DNA of 64,000 bases from Microbulbifer sp. YPW1 (GTDB lineage: Bacteria > Pseudomonadota > Gammaproteobacteria > Pseudomonadales > Cellvibrionaceae): assembly GCF_013367775.1 (NCBI RefSeq), contig NZ_CP055157.1:4104001-4168000 (forward strand), given 5' to 3'. The first letter of the stretch is position 1; each line of letters opens with the position of its first letter. The notes beneath the pieces were generated by a model that worked only from the letters and a program-made list of their open reading frames with translations, was not told the DNA's origin and made no database searches. Shown piece by piece: positions 9,847 to 18,318 of the stretch. The position numbers were made by a program, and so were the translations under genes.

Positions 9847-10216
9847 CGCGGTCCATTCACCTGCTGCTGGACGGGTTGTACCAGGTTTCAAATGTAACTA
9901 AGATTGGTTTCAATTGTAACCACTATTGCAGGAAATTTTTGGCAGCCTTGGGGATTGGGTAGCTGCCACCGATGAAACTTCAAGCATCGGGTACGCCTGT
10001 ACAACTACAGGCGAGATTGGGCGCGCATTATACGGCGTTTGACGCCATTTTTGTTACCCTCTGAGGGTTTCTACGAAAACTATTTGCGCGCTGAGCGCGC
10101 GCTCTCCCGGAGCCTCCCGTAAAAGTACCCACCCCCAACAAATTTTCACACTTTTCGCGCGCCCCCTTGCCCGACACCCCCGGCGTAACGGGGCCACTCC
10201 ATACAGGGAATCATTT
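9847..10216. other. Divergent promoter region between marR-type gene and maiA
   Basis: No gene is seen. The left end carries two MarR-type operator repeats, listed separately. The rest is C-rich toward maiA and should hold the maiA promoter, but I could not identify clear promoter hexamers. Confidence 0.5.
9884..9921. promoter_or_regulatory. Tandem MarR-type operators
   Basis: GGTTTCAATTGTAACC (9906-9921) is a near-perfect palindrome. GGTTTCAAATGTAACT (9884-9899) repeats it at 14 of 16 positions. The two copies are 22 bp apart, about two helical turns, so two dimers could bind the same face. They lie 38-75 bp upstream of the MarR gene start, which suggests autorepression. Confidence 0.7.
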
Positions 10217-10852
10217 ATGGAACTACACGGCTACTTTCGTTCATCCGCCAGCTATCGCGTACGCATCGCACTGAACCTCAAAGGACTTAGCTACGACTAT
10301 CATCCGGTAAACCTGCTGAAAGGGGAACAAGTAGAGGCGCGTTACCGCAGCCTGAACCCCCAGGGGCTGGTTCCCGCATTGATCGAGAGCGGCCATGTGT
10401 TTACCCAGTCCCTCGCCATCCTGGAATGGCTGGACGAACAGCACCCGGAGCCTGCACTGCTACCCCACGACGCCCTCGGCAGAGCCCGTGTCCGTGCCCT
10501 CGCCTACAACGTCGCCTGTGATATCCAGCCGGTGCAGAACCTGCGCGTGCTCAAATATATCCAATCGGAACTGGGTGCCAGCGATGAACAGAAAGTGGAG
10601 TGGATTCGCCACTGGGTTACCGGCGGCTTTCAAGCGCTGGAAACCCAGCTGGATGGACAGGGCGGCACCTTCGCTGGTGGTGATACGCCCGGACTGTTTG
10701 AATGCTGCCTGATTCCGCAAATCTACAACGCGGAACGTTTCGGCGTGTCACTCGATGCCTTTCCCCGCATAGCGACAATCGCAAAAGCCTGCGCGGAGCT
10801 TCCCGCCTTTGAACAGGCGCGCCCGGAGAATCAGCCGGACAGCACCATCTGA
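10217..10852 (+). CDS. maiA: Maleylacetoacetate isomerase (zeta-class GST)
   Basis: The 211-residue protein has the zeta GST signature SSASYRVRIALNLKG at residues 10-24. The conserved NPQGLVPAL and QSLAILEWL follow, with an all-helical C-terminal half (NLRVLKYI near residue 112). It uses glutathione for cis-trans isomerisation of maleylacetoacetate in tyrosine/homogentisate catabolism, or of maleylpyruvate. No hmgA or fahA gene is adjacent in the window, so the exact substrate is inferred from family identity. Confidence 0.88.
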   Translation: MELHGYFRSSASYRVRIALNLKGLSYDYHPVNLLKGEQVEARYRSLNPQGLVPALIESGHVFTQSLAILEWLDEQHPEPALLPHDALGRARVRALAYNVACDIQPVQNLRVLKYIQSELGASDEQKVEWIRHWVTGGFQALETQLDGQGGTFAGGDTPGLFECCLIPQIYNAERFGVSLDAFPRIATIAKACAELPAFEQARPENQPDSTI

Positions 10853-10861
10853 TCGCGAGCG

Positions 10862-11893
10862 CTACTCACCCTGCGAAGGAGCCTCTGTGGGATCACCCGC
10901 AATCGGCAGGGGCTCTTTGAAGGTAAGCGTGCGGTAGGGAAAGGGAATCTCTATACCGGCTTCATCCAGTGCCCGCTTCACTGCGGTGACCACCTCGCCC
11001 CGGGATCGACGCTCCTCAAACGGTGTCGAGCCCGCCCACCAGGTGACCTCGATATCGATACTGCTGTCGCCAAAAGCCTGCGGGAACACCTGAATCGGCT
11101 CGTCATCCCGCACGGTTTCGCACTCGCCAACCGCCCCCTTGATCACTTCCACCGCACTGGCAACGTCTTCACCGTAGGCGACACCGGCAATGATGGTGAT
11201 ACGACGCTTGTTGCGATCGGTGAGGATTTCGCAGGGATTTTTGAACAGGAACAGGTTGGGCACGATCACCAGCTCACCGGTGGTGCGGCGAATCGTGGTA
11301 TTGCGCACTTCCACTGCCTCTACCCTGCCCTCAACGTTCTCACACTTGATAACGTCGCCCGCCTCGAACGGGAACCGCCACAGGATCAGGATACCGGCAA
11401 AGAAATTCTCGAAAATATCCTTGAATGCGAACCCTACCGCCACCGATAGCAACCCCAACCCTCCCAGCGCCTTGGCGGGGGTCAAACCAGGAAATAACAC
11501 CATGGCGGTAAACAGTAGCCCGATCAGCCAGATAAAGATTCTGGTCAGACGAACCATCAGATCTTGCAGGGACGGACGCGGGGTAGTCTTTCTTGCAAAT
11601 CGGCGGGCAAATTTTCCCGCTACGGTAGCGATTCCCCAGGTCACCACCAGCATCAAAACACTGGCAATAAAGAATGGAATATGCGCGAGAAACCCTTCCC
11701 AGATATTGCTCAGGGAAGCCATCACTGTTTCCACCACACTGCTCAGCGAGGATGGATCGGCCTTGGCAAGCTCCAGCGATTCCGCCAGCTCTTTCGCCTT
11801 ATCAGTGTCTACTGGCAGAGTGGGATTGGACTGTATCGACCCGCCAGTGGAGAGCAGATCGGAAGCAGACAAAGAAAGGCGGGTCACAAACAT
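10862..11893 (-). CDS. MscS family mechanosensitive ion channel
   Basis: The 343-residue protein has membrane helices at about residues 70-95 and 118-140. They are followed by the Gly/Ala-rich pore helix region LGGLGLLSVAVGFAFKDIFEN and the beta domain (FEAGDVIKCENVEGRVEAVEVRN-type) typical of MscS. The C-terminal alpha/beta region FGDSSIDIEVTWW is also conserved. Such channels open under membrane tension to release solutes in hypo-osmotic shock. It converges on maiA with nine bases between them. Confidence 0.92.
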   Translation of the reverse strand: MFVTRLSLSASDLLSTGGSIQSNPTLPVDTDKAKELAESLELAKADPSSLSSVVETVMASLSNIWEGFLAHIPFFIASVLMLVVTWGIATVAGKFARRFARKTTPRPSLQDLMVRLTRIFIWLIGLLFTAMVLFPGLTPAKALGGLGLLSVAVGFAFKDIFENFFAGILILWRFPFEAGDVIKCENVEGRVEAVEVRNTTIRRTTGELVIVPNLFLFKNPCEILTDRNKRRITIIAGVAYGEDVASAVEVIKGAVGECETVRDDEPIQVFPQAFGDSSIDIEVTWWAGSTPFEERRSRGEVVTAVKRALDEAGIEIPFPYRTLTFKEPLPIAGDPTEAPSQGE

Positions 11894-11981
11894 GGCCGGT
11901 TACAGTCGCGCTCAGATTCAGTCGAACTTGTACCAGCCTAGCAAATTGCCAGCCGGGGGCATTCAGGTCGGGGCGGGTAAT

Positions 11982-12899
11982 TCACGCCTCGTCACACACA
12001 TAGTCCTCGAGCCTCAGCCACTTGGTGGCGATCCACTTCTCACCAGCAATGACGGGACTCCCTCCATGTAGCGTTCGCTGGTCCAGCTCCCCGTGCTCGT
12101 TGGCGTAAGAGAAAAACAGCCCGCAACCCTTTCTGGGGAGAACATCCAGCGAGACCCGCGGAAACACCGTCGATCCCCCCGCCTCTACATCATTCAGATA
12201 CATGATCATGGTACCAACGCGCTGCCCGCCCCTGGACAACACCCGCTGGTTACCCGCTCTCTCGGGATTGAAGTAATCGAAATGTGGTCGGTATTCGGCA
12301 CCCGGCTCATAGTGCAGGATCTGCATCGACTCACCGCGGCTTGCCGGTATCCCCAACAGCCGTTCAATACGGGATTCGATACCTGCGATCAGTGGATTGG
12401 CGCCTGGCCGGTAATAGGTTCCGGAACTGGTGCGCGCCGCTTCCACGTCATAGGTGCCGCGATCGGCGTTAACTACACGGGAGGGGGTGAGCTTTGCCCG
12501 CGACATCTCGATCAGCGCGTCGCACTCGATATCCGATAACAGACTGCCGAACATCACGATATTGGGTTGCTTGATCGAAAGCAGGACTTCTACCTGGCGA
12601 TCGCCAAGGTCGTAGAGGTTCTTGGTGGGCTCAAACAGGCGAAAGCGCTCTCCGTCATCCGACTTGCCGGTAGCGCCGGGGGCACTTGTGGTGTCTACCC
12701 CTCCGCCGGACACTAAAGGTTGCCGAGTAGCGGGCTGCGCCGCCCGATAGTCAGCAATACACTGCTCCACTGCATCCGCAATGGATGTTTGATATCCCGC
12801 CTTCAGCAGCGCATCAATCATCGCGGACTGGCTCTGGCCTCGCCTGACCGCATCGCGCATCCACTGCTGAAGGTCCGATTGAAGCTCAGCAAACTCCAC
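11982..12899 (-). CDS. Prolyl 4-hydroxylase-like 2OG-Fe(II) oxygenase
   Basis: The 305-residue protein has a P4Hc double-stranded beta-helix domain in its second half. The iron ligands are the His and Asp of YRPHFDYF and the distal His of TLHGGSPV, with Lys in GEKWIATKW binding 2-oxoglutarate. The first 80 residues form a small helical region with no clear assignment. Bacterial members hydroxylate prolyl or other protein residues. The start is a GTG with AGGAG five bases upstream. Confidence 0.88.
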   Translation of the reverse strand: MEFAELQSDLQQWMRDAVRRGQSQSAMIDALLKAGYQTSIADAVEQCIADYRAAQPATRQPLVSGGGVDTTSAPGATGKSDDGERFRLFEPTKNLYDLGDRQVEVLLSIKQPNIVMFGSLLSDIECDALIEMSRAKLTPSRVVNADRGTYDVEAARTSSGTYYRPGANPLIAGIESRIERLLGIPASRGESMQILHYEPGAEYRPHFDYFNPERAGNQRVLSRGGQRVGTMIMYLNDVEAGGSTVFPRVSLDVLPRKGCGLFFSYANEHGELDQRTLHGGSPVIAGEKWIATKWLRLEDYVCDEA

Positions 12900-13243
12900 A
12901 AGACACTCCTTTGTCTTCGTTTCGGCTATACGTCACCTTGACGATAGAGGTCAATTTTCGACCTCAGTATAGTTCTATCCCGTCGGCCCATTTCCCCAGG
13001 GCATCGCGAACATTTACAGCACGAAGCCCGAAAGATTCCGGGGTTGAACCCACTGCTGCCACAGCTGTCTATCGGTGGGCACCATCTTCGGAAAAAGTTC
13101 GTGCCACATGTGAACTGGGGCAACAAAAATTCCGTGAGGATCGCGTCGATTCAGAATAACCTTTGTTTAAGAAAAATTGTACCGGCGTCTAATTGACCGC
13201 CAAACTGCCCATCTACTGACCATGCTACTCGAGGGGAACCCGC
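12900..13243. other. Intergenic region, no gene seen
   Basis: This region lies between the divergent P4H-like and LEA14-like genes. Only the ribosome binding site of the downstream gene (GAGGGG near 13231) and AT-rich patches near 12945-12970 and 13150-13190 stand out. Confidence 0.45.
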
Positions 13244-13807
13244 TTGATTTACTCGCTCCGTCACTCATTTCACACCCTGTCCCGCAAACGGCTTCGCAAT
13301 CGCCAGCAGCCCGGAAACTCCCCGGCAACGGGCAAGCGGTTGTGGGCTGCCCTCCTCCTGCTGCTCCCGCTGGCGGTGCTCCCTGGGTGCGCCGTACTGT
13401 CGCCAGACTTTGAAAAGCCGGAGGTACAGGTAACTGCACTGGAACCCCTGCCCAACAACCACAGTGGCGATCTGCGCTTTCGTATCCACTTGCGTGTATT
13501 CAACCCTAACAATAGCGAGCTCGCCCTGTCCGGCCTCTACTACACCCTGAAGCTGGCCGGCCACAAAGTGGTCACCGGCACCTCCAGCAACCTGCCGGTG
13601 ATTCCCGCCTACGGTCAGCAGGCGATCAGTGTCGACGCGTCAGCAAATCTGATGGGGTCATTTATGGCGGCCGCAGAGTTGCTTCGACTACAGGGGAACA
13701 CAGTGCCCTACGAGCTGGAGGCGAAGCTGGGCCTGCAGCGGTCCATCCTGCCGGCGATCCGGGTCAGCAAGCAGGGGAACATTCAGCTGGGGCAATATCA
13801 GCGCTGA
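13244..13807 (+). CDS. LEA type 2 (LEA14-like) lipoprotein
   Basis: The 187-residue protein has a basic N-terminus and a hydrophobic stretch ending in the lipobox LPGC (Cys near residue 44). A LEA14/WHy-type beta domain follows, with the typical RVFNPNNSELALSGLYYTLKL pattern (in parts). These domains occur in small bacterial envelope lipoproteins of unclear role. No ATG is available before the lipobox. The TTG at 13244 has GAGGGG seven bases upstream and is therefore the best start. Confidence 0.8.
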   Translation: MIYSLRHSFHTLSRKRLRNRQQPGNSPATGKRLWAALLLLLPLAVLPGCAVLSPDFEKPEVQVTALEPLPNNHSGDLRFRIHLRVFNPNNSELALSGLYYTLKLAGHKVVTGTSSNLPVIPAYGQQAISVDASANLMGSFMAAAELLRLQGNTVPYELEAKLGLQRSILPAIRVSKQGNIQLGQYQR

Positions 13808-13836
13808 TGCGCAGGAAGTGAGATCAAAGGGAAAGT

Positions 13837-13862
13837 GCGGGCCGGTGGAATCACCGGCCCGC
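13837..13862. terminator. GC-rich hairpin between convergent genes
   Basis: GCGGGCCGGTG and CACCGGCCCGC form a perfect 11-bp stem with a GAAT loop between the convergent LEA14-like and anti-sigma-like genes. There is no strong T-run on either side, so it is a probable but not textbook terminator. Confidence 0.6.
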
Positions 13863-13887
13863 AGAAACAGGACAGGGCTAGCGGGCG

Positions 13888-14304
13888 CTAGCCGCGGCGT
13901 GCAGCCAGGATGCCCCCGGTCATGGCGGCCATGGAGCTGACAATACCAATTCCCACCAGGCTGTAGAGACTGATGCTCTGCGCAGCCATCACGGTGAGGA
14001 CTTCTTCCAGGGGAAACTGCCAACAGACTATCGCCGAGGCCGCAACCACTGCGCCGTACTGGTAGCGGTTCGCCCTGCGCTCAGCCCGCTTGGCCGGCGC
14101 CGGCGGCAACTCCGCCATCACCCGTTCGCAGAAGCCGTCATTGTCCAGGTGTGGCTCATTGAACTGCAATTGCTGAGACAACCAGGTGTCAAAGTCCGGC
14201 TCATCACCCCCAAACGTATCGGGAGCGGGCCTTACAACACCGTCTGTAATTACCATACCTGTAATACCTGCAGTATCACTGTTCGAATTTCGGGAATCAG
14301 CCAC
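13888..14304 (-). CDS. Putative membrane anti-sigma factor-like protein
   Basis: The 138-residue protein is acidic over its first 70 residues. A basic linker (KRAERRANRYQYG) and two hydrophobic segments follow, at about residues 82-97 and 110-133. Its start overlaps the end of the ECF sigma gene by eight bases, the normal arrangement for an anti-sigma factor that tethers its sigma factor at the membrane. No zinc-binding ZAS motif is visible, so the assignment rests on position and topology. Confidence 0.6.
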   Translation of the reverse strand: MADSRNSNSDTAGITGMVITDGVVRPAPDTFGGDEPDFDTWLSQQLQFNEPHLDNDGFCERVMAELPPAPAKRAERRANRYQYGAVVAASAIVCWQFPLEEVLTVMAAQSISLYSLVGIGIVSSMAAMTGGILAARRG

Positions 14305-14851
14305 TGGCTACCTCCTCTCGCCAGGCCTGCAGTAGAGTCTGCAATTTGGCCCTTGCGCGATTTACGTGGGATTTTACCGTGCCCAGCGGCAACTTCATAA
14401 TAGTGGCCGCTTCCTCGTGTGAAAAGCCGCGCTGCATACACAGATGCACCGCCTGTCTCTGGGCGTCACTCAATTCCCCCATTGCCGAATTCAGATCCCT
14501 GGCCATACCCAACTGCTGTGCTTCTTCGACACTCTCCTGGGCTTGCGCGCGGTCCACTGCCTCCTGATCCACATCTGGTGCATTCTTGCGCTTGTGGCTC
14601 ATGACCAGATTGTAGGCGATGCGGTACAACCAGGTACTGAAACGCGCATCCCCACGAAACGCAGGCAGCGCCTTGTAGGCCTTGATAAAAGCCTCTTGCG
14701 CCATGTCGTCGGCGAGTCCCTGGTCGCCATTGCACAGCTGGCGGAGCGAGAAACGCAGCTGTGACTGATAGCGACGAACCAGCTGGGCGTAGGCCCGCTG
14801 GTCCCCGTCGTCGACGACGCGCTTGATCAGATCCTCATCATTGAGGTCCAT
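14297..14851 (-). CDS. ECF RNA polymerase sigma factor (RpoE-like)
   Basis: The 184-residue protein has sigma region 2 (LVRRYQSQLRFSLRQL, then DDMAQEAFIKAYKALPAF and WLYRIAYNLVMSHKR) and region 4 (SHEEAATIMKLPLGTVKSHVNRARAKL). This is the normal two-domain layout of extracytoplasmic-function sigma factors. It starts a minus-strand unit with the putative anti-sigma gene. A membrane-protein gene lies 12 bases upstream on the same strand, so all three may be co-transcribed. Confidence 0.93.
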   Translation of the reverse strand: MDLNDEDLIKRVVDDGDQRAYAQLVRRYQSQLRFSLRQLCNGDQGLADDMAQEAFIKAYKALPAFRGDARFSTWLYRIAYNLVMSHKRKNAPDVDQEAVDRAQAQESVEEAQQLGMARDLNSAMGELSDAQRQAVHLCMQRGFSHEEAATIMKLPLGTVKSHVNRARAKLQTLLQAWREEVASG

Positions 14852-14863
14852 GGATGGCTGTCC

Positions 14864-15739
14864 TTAACCCGCTTGCTGTTGGTCGTGCTTCCAGTTGATA
14901 TAGCGGGCGATCCCGATAAACAGGGGGATCAACCCGAGACTACCGACACCAACACCCGCTGAGGCAGACAGCCAGATAAAGATCGCGGCGCCGATGGCAA
15001 TCAGGGTGATCCCCCGGTCCTTGGTGGTAGCCGTGCTCTGACCATCCAGGGCATCCAGCAGTTCCGGCGGGATATCGCGTCCCTCAGACACCATACGGTT
15101 GATGTTTTCCATCACCAGTTGCTTCTTGCGATAGCTGTTGCGCGTCACCAGCCACACGATCAGGATCGGGGTACCAAAGACCGCGAGAATCGCGACAATC
15201 CCGATCAGCCAGTCCATATCCGGCCCCCTGGAGCGACCACCGCGCTCTTGTGACACGTGGATTTCGTGGGTGCGCTCGTGCATACGCTCGGCACGTTCCT
15301 TAGCGCGCTCGGCCCGTTCCATATCGGCATTGATCCCGATGCTGATATTGCGCGGCACCGACTCCAGCGCCTCTTCGACGACCACTCCCGTGTCGTCGAG
15401 CACACCTTTCTCCACGAGCTGCTCGTAGATGCGACGAGTCACTGCACCGCCAAACTCCTCGCCGAGGTCGATCTCCACATTAGCGCTCTCGCCGTGCTCA
15501 TCCCGCGTATGAATCCGCAGGCGGCCATCTTCCTGGCGCAGAATCCGCACCTGTTTGGTCACCTTGTCCTTCGCAGGAGGCTCCGGCGCCACCGCGGGGG
15601 CCGGCGGCTCGGGTGGCTGCGGCGCTACGGCGTCCTCCTGTGCCAGCAAAGTGCCAGAGACTCCCATCGCCAGGGTCGCTGCGATCGCGAGCGCCCAGCC
15701 GGGCAGTCGGTTACGCACAATTGATTCTTTCGCTCTCAT
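14864..15739 (-). CDS. DUF6249-like membrane protein
   Basis: From the ATG at 15739 the protein has 291 residues. A signal sequence or anchor (WALAIAATLAMGVSGTLL) is followed by a Pro/Ala-rich stretch, then a charged helix-forming region rich in Arg and Glu (ERAERAKERAERMHER). Three hydrophobic segments form the C-terminal membrane part, which resembles the DUF6249 family. An upstream start at 15937 would add 66 basic residues ahead of the signal. It precedes the ECF sigma gene, so a link to envelope stress is plausible. The function is unknown. Confidence 0.65.
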   Translation of the reverse strand: MRAKESIVRNRLPGWALAIAATLAMGVSGTLLAQEDAVAPQPPEPPAPAVAPEPPAKDKVTKQVRILRQEDGRLRIHTRDEHGESANVEIDLGEEFGGAVTRRIYEQLVEKGVLDDTGVVVEEALESVPRNISIGINADMERAERAKERAERMHERTHEIHVSQERGGRSRGPDMDWLIGIVAILAVFGTPILIVWLVTRNSYRKKQLVMENINRMVSEGRDIPPELLDALDGQSTATTKDRGITLIAIGAAIFIWLSASAGVGVGSLGLIPLFIGIARYINWKHDQQQAG

Positions 15740-16045
15740 TGGTGTTATCTCGCTCTTACTAGTCTGACCCGAGGTAAACTGGCCCCTTGCAGGGACCCGG
15801 GACCTTTCTCGCGTCAGAGTGTACCTTTTTCGAGCACCCTGTATCAGGGGCACAATCCGGGTTACCTTACTGACTGTGACTTGGCCGGGCTTTACCCTTC
15901 CCCTGATGGACGCCGGAGATGCGCCCTTTGGATGCAAAGCCGGCGCAAATAATTCAGCGGGCCCGGAATCACGACCGATCTGCCAGGCAGGTGACCGGGC
16001 CTGAGGCCGGTCAATCGCCGCAACATAGCCATAAACGGGGTATTC
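15740..16045. other. Intergenic region, no gene seen
   Basis: This region separates the divergent DUF6249-like and DUF924 genes. It should hold both promoters. No convincing small gene or repeat was found. Confidence 0.4.
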
Positions 16046-16687
16046 ATGACTTCAGACGCGCTCACCGTCACCTCAATCACCCACCCTGCCGACATTCTCT
16101 CTTTCTGGTTCGGCAGCCCTGCGCTGGACGGAGAAACCCCGGAGCAACAGCGCGCCCGCTGGTTCCAACGCAATGACGAATTTGACCGTGAGATCCGCAA
16201 TCGTTTCGAAAAGGCCATCGACGCAGCACTGGCTGGGGAGCTGGTCAGCTGGAGCGACACCGCCGAAGGCCAGTTGGCCCTGGTCCTTCTCTGCGACCAG
16301 TTCACCCGCAATATCTACCGAGGTTCGCCCAAAGCCTTCGCCGGAGACCCGATTGCGCTGGAGATCACCCAGGCAATGATTCGCAACAATCACCAGTGCA
16401 AGCTGGGGCTGCACCAGCGCGCATTTGCCGGCATGCCACTGGAGCACTCGGAGCTGGCTGAGGTACAGGCCCAGTCGGTGGCCTACTTCGACCAGTTGCG
16501 CACGGATTACAGCGAGGACAACGCCGGCCCGCAGGCCGCCAAGCTGGCCGGGGACTACTATCGCTTTGCCGTGGCCCACCAGAAAGTCATCGAGCAGTTC
16601 GGACGCTACCCCCACCGCAACGCCGCGCTCGGCCGAGAGAACACTCCGCAAGAGCAGGAATGGCTGGACAGCGGGGGTGGTTTTTAA
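16046..16687 (+). CDS. DUF924 family protein
   Basis: The 213-residue protein shows the DUF924 hallmarks. FWFGSPALDGETPEQQRARWF lies near the N-terminus in parts, and the strongly conserved LCDQFTRNIYRGSPKAFAGD lies near residues 88-107. HQRAFAGMPLEHSE follows. The family is all-helical with a tetratricopeptide-like fold and has no settled function. Its stop codon overlaps the start of the LysE gene (TAATG), so the two are translationally coupled. Confidence 0.88.
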   Translation: MTSDALTVTSITHPADILSFWFGSPALDGETPEQQRARWFQRNDEFDREIRNRFEKAIDAALAGELVSWSDTAEGQLALVLLCDQFTRNIYRGSPKAFAGDPIALEITQAMIRNNHQCKLGLHQRAFAGMPLEHSELAEVQAQSVAYFDQLRTDYSEDNAGPQAAKLAGDYYRFAVAHQKVIEQFGRYPHRNAALGRENTPQEQEWLDSGGGF

Positions 16688-17313
16688 TGGACTGGTTAGC
16701 CTGGCTTTCTCTCGCTGGCGTCTGTGCCCTGGGTGCCATGTCCCCGGGGCCGAGCCTGTTGATCGTGGTGCGCAATGCCAGCACCGGTTTTGCCCACGGG
16801 GCCGCCTGCGCCATCGCCCACGGTGCCGGCATTGGCGGTTACGCGCTGCTGACGGCCCTGGGACTAAGCCTGGTGCTGACGAATTCCCCGGTACTGTTCA
16901 CCGGCCTGCAATGGGGCGGCGCCCTGTTTCTAGTGTATCTGGGCTGGAAGTCCATACGCGCGCCCGCGCCAAAGGCGTCTGACGCGGCGACTTCGGAGAC
17001 CGACGTCCCCCGTCAATCCATTGCTGCAGCCGCAGCACAAGGCTTCGGGATCGCCCTGTTCAATCCCAAGGTGGCGCTGTTTTTCGCAGCCCTGTTCAGC
17101 CAGTTTGTCGGTGCCGAGCAGGCCACGGCCACCAAGTTCGCCATGGCCGGTGTGGCCGCAGGTATCGATACACTCTGGTATTTGCTGGTCAGTGCGGCCA
17201 TCTACTTTGGCCGCCGCAGGGGCATGCGCCCCGGGCGCTGGAGCCATCGCCTGCAGCAGCTGTTCGGCATTCTGCTGATTGCCCTCGCCGGTCGTCTGCT
17301 GTGGCAGATTTGA
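16687..17313 (+). CDS. LysE/RhtB family amino acid exporter
   Basis: The 208-residue protein has about six hydrophobic segments and the family's N-terminal GAMSPGPSLLIVVRNA motif. IALFNPKVALFFAALFSQF follows mid-protein. Such proteins export amino acids or their derivatives across the inner membrane. The start at 16687 overlaps the DUF924 stop codon. The substrate cannot be predicted. Confidence 0.9.
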   Translation: MDWLAWLSLAGVCALGAMSPGPSLLIVVRNASTGFAHGAACAIAHGAGIGGYALLTALGLSLVLTNSPVLFTGLQWGGALFLVYLGWKSIRAPAPKASDAATSETDVPRQSIAAAAAQGFGIALFNPKVALFFAALFSQFVGAEQATATKFAMAGVAAGIDTLWYLLVSAAIYFGRRRGMRPGRWSHRLQQLFGILLIALAGRLLWQI

Positions 17314-17316
17314 CGG

Positions 17317-17345
17317 TTGACACTGGACAGGCATACAGATACTGT
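17317..17345 (+). promoter_or_regulatory. Predicted SOS promoter of yebG with LexA box
   Basis: TTGACA (17317-17322) and TACTGT (17340-17345) are spaced by exactly 17 bp. The spacer holds CTGGACAGGCATACAG (17323-17338), which matches the LexA consensus CTGT-N8-ACAG except at one base. LexA bound here would block RNA polymerase, as expected for a DNA-damage-inducible yebG. Confidence 0.75.
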
Positions 17346-17427
17346 ACATTCATCCAACTCAATAACAATTTACGGTTATTGTCCGGATTCAGCCCGGAAT
17401 CACTGTATAAGACAACAGGAGGCCATT

Positions 17428-17730
17428 ATGGCGGTAGTAGCGGTTTGGAAATGCGATAGAGACGGAGCCATGTTCGACAACAAAAAAGATGCCGAAGAAC
17501 ACGACAAGATGCTGGAACTGGCTGCCAATATTACTGCGCTGATCGAGCGCAATATTGAAGGCGTTTCGGAAGAAGCCAGCGAAGAAATCGGCCTGATGCT
17601 CGCCAAGCGTCGCGAAGTGCTGGCCAAGGCCTGTAAAGGCAAGCCGGAAGAACTGCTCGCCGCAGAAGAAACCAGCGAGCAATCAGATAACAGTGGTGAA
17701 AACGTCACCCCGCTCGCTGCCAACCAGTAA
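17428..17730 (+). CDS. yebG: YebG family DNA damage-inducible protein
   Basis: The 100-residue protein begins MAVVAVWKCDRDGAMFDNKKD, in parts identical in pattern to E. coli YebG, with a helical acidic C-terminus. YebG is an SOS-induced protein of unclear biochemical role. AGGAGG six bases upstream of the ATG at 17428 fixes the start. The LexA-type promoter about 90 bp upstream agrees with SOS control. Confidence 0.88.
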   Translation: MAVVAVWKCDRDGAMFDNKKDAEEHDKMLELAANITALIERNIEGVSEEASEEIGLMLAKRREVLAKACKGKPEELLAAEETSEQSDNSGENVTPLAANQ

Positions 17731-17801
17731 TTCTGGCAGCTCGCGCAACCGGCGCCCCCACCGGTTGCGCATATTCCCCAGAAATTCCATCCCTGTACTC
17801 T

Positions 17802-17824
17802 GCCCGGCTTGCCGGGCTTTTTTT
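17802..17824 (+). terminator. Rho-independent terminator after yebG
   Basis: GCCCGGC and GCCGGGC form a 7-bp stem with a TT loop, followed directly by a run of seven T residues. Confidence 0.85.
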
Positions 17825-17874
17825 ATACTGCGCCAGGCAGTCTCTGCCTGGCGCGTTCAGCCGGAATAGCTGGT

Positions 17875-18267
17875 TTAGAACACTGCACTTATATCGATCA
17901 CCGCGAGGATGATAATGACCAGCCAGGTCAACGAGGTGCCGATAAAACGACCGGGGTGATAGCCGCCGCTACCCGCAGACAGGCCGATTGCATGCAACAG
18001 ACGGCCAAATAACAGCGCAGCGCCCAGGCAGTGCAGCCACAGATGAGACAGGCCGTTGATTTCCGCAATCAACATCAGGATCAGGGCCAGCGGGATATAT
18101 TCGACCGCGTTGGCGTGGATCCGCACCGCGATCTCCCCCTGCTTGTCGCCGCCCGTCCCCAACCCCACTTTCTTGCCGCGACGAAACGCGACCACCTTGA
18201 ACGCCAGGGCTATGACCAGCAGCGCACAAAGTCCTGCGTAAAGTGCGGTTACATCAATACTCAACAT
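17875..18267 (-). CDS. MAPEG family membrane protein
   Basis: The 130-residue protein has four hydrophobic segments. The MAPEG signature region is clear: RIHANAVEYIPLALILM near residues 50-66, then LLFGRLLHAIGL. Members of this glutathione/eicosanoid-metabolism family are trimeric membrane proteins, and bacterial ones can show glutathione transferase activity. It stands alone on the minus strand. Confidence 0.88.
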   Translation of the reverse strand: MLSIDVTALYAGLCALLVIALAFKVVAFRRGKKVGLGTGGDKQGEIAVRIHANAVEYIPLALILMLIAEINGLSHLWLHCLGAALLFGRLLHAIGLSAGSGGYHPGRFIGTSLTWLVIIILAVIDISAVF

Positions 18268-18318
18268 ATGCTCACCATTTCGCTTGAAACTCCTGTTAAC
18301 GTTTTTTCGGATTGATCG

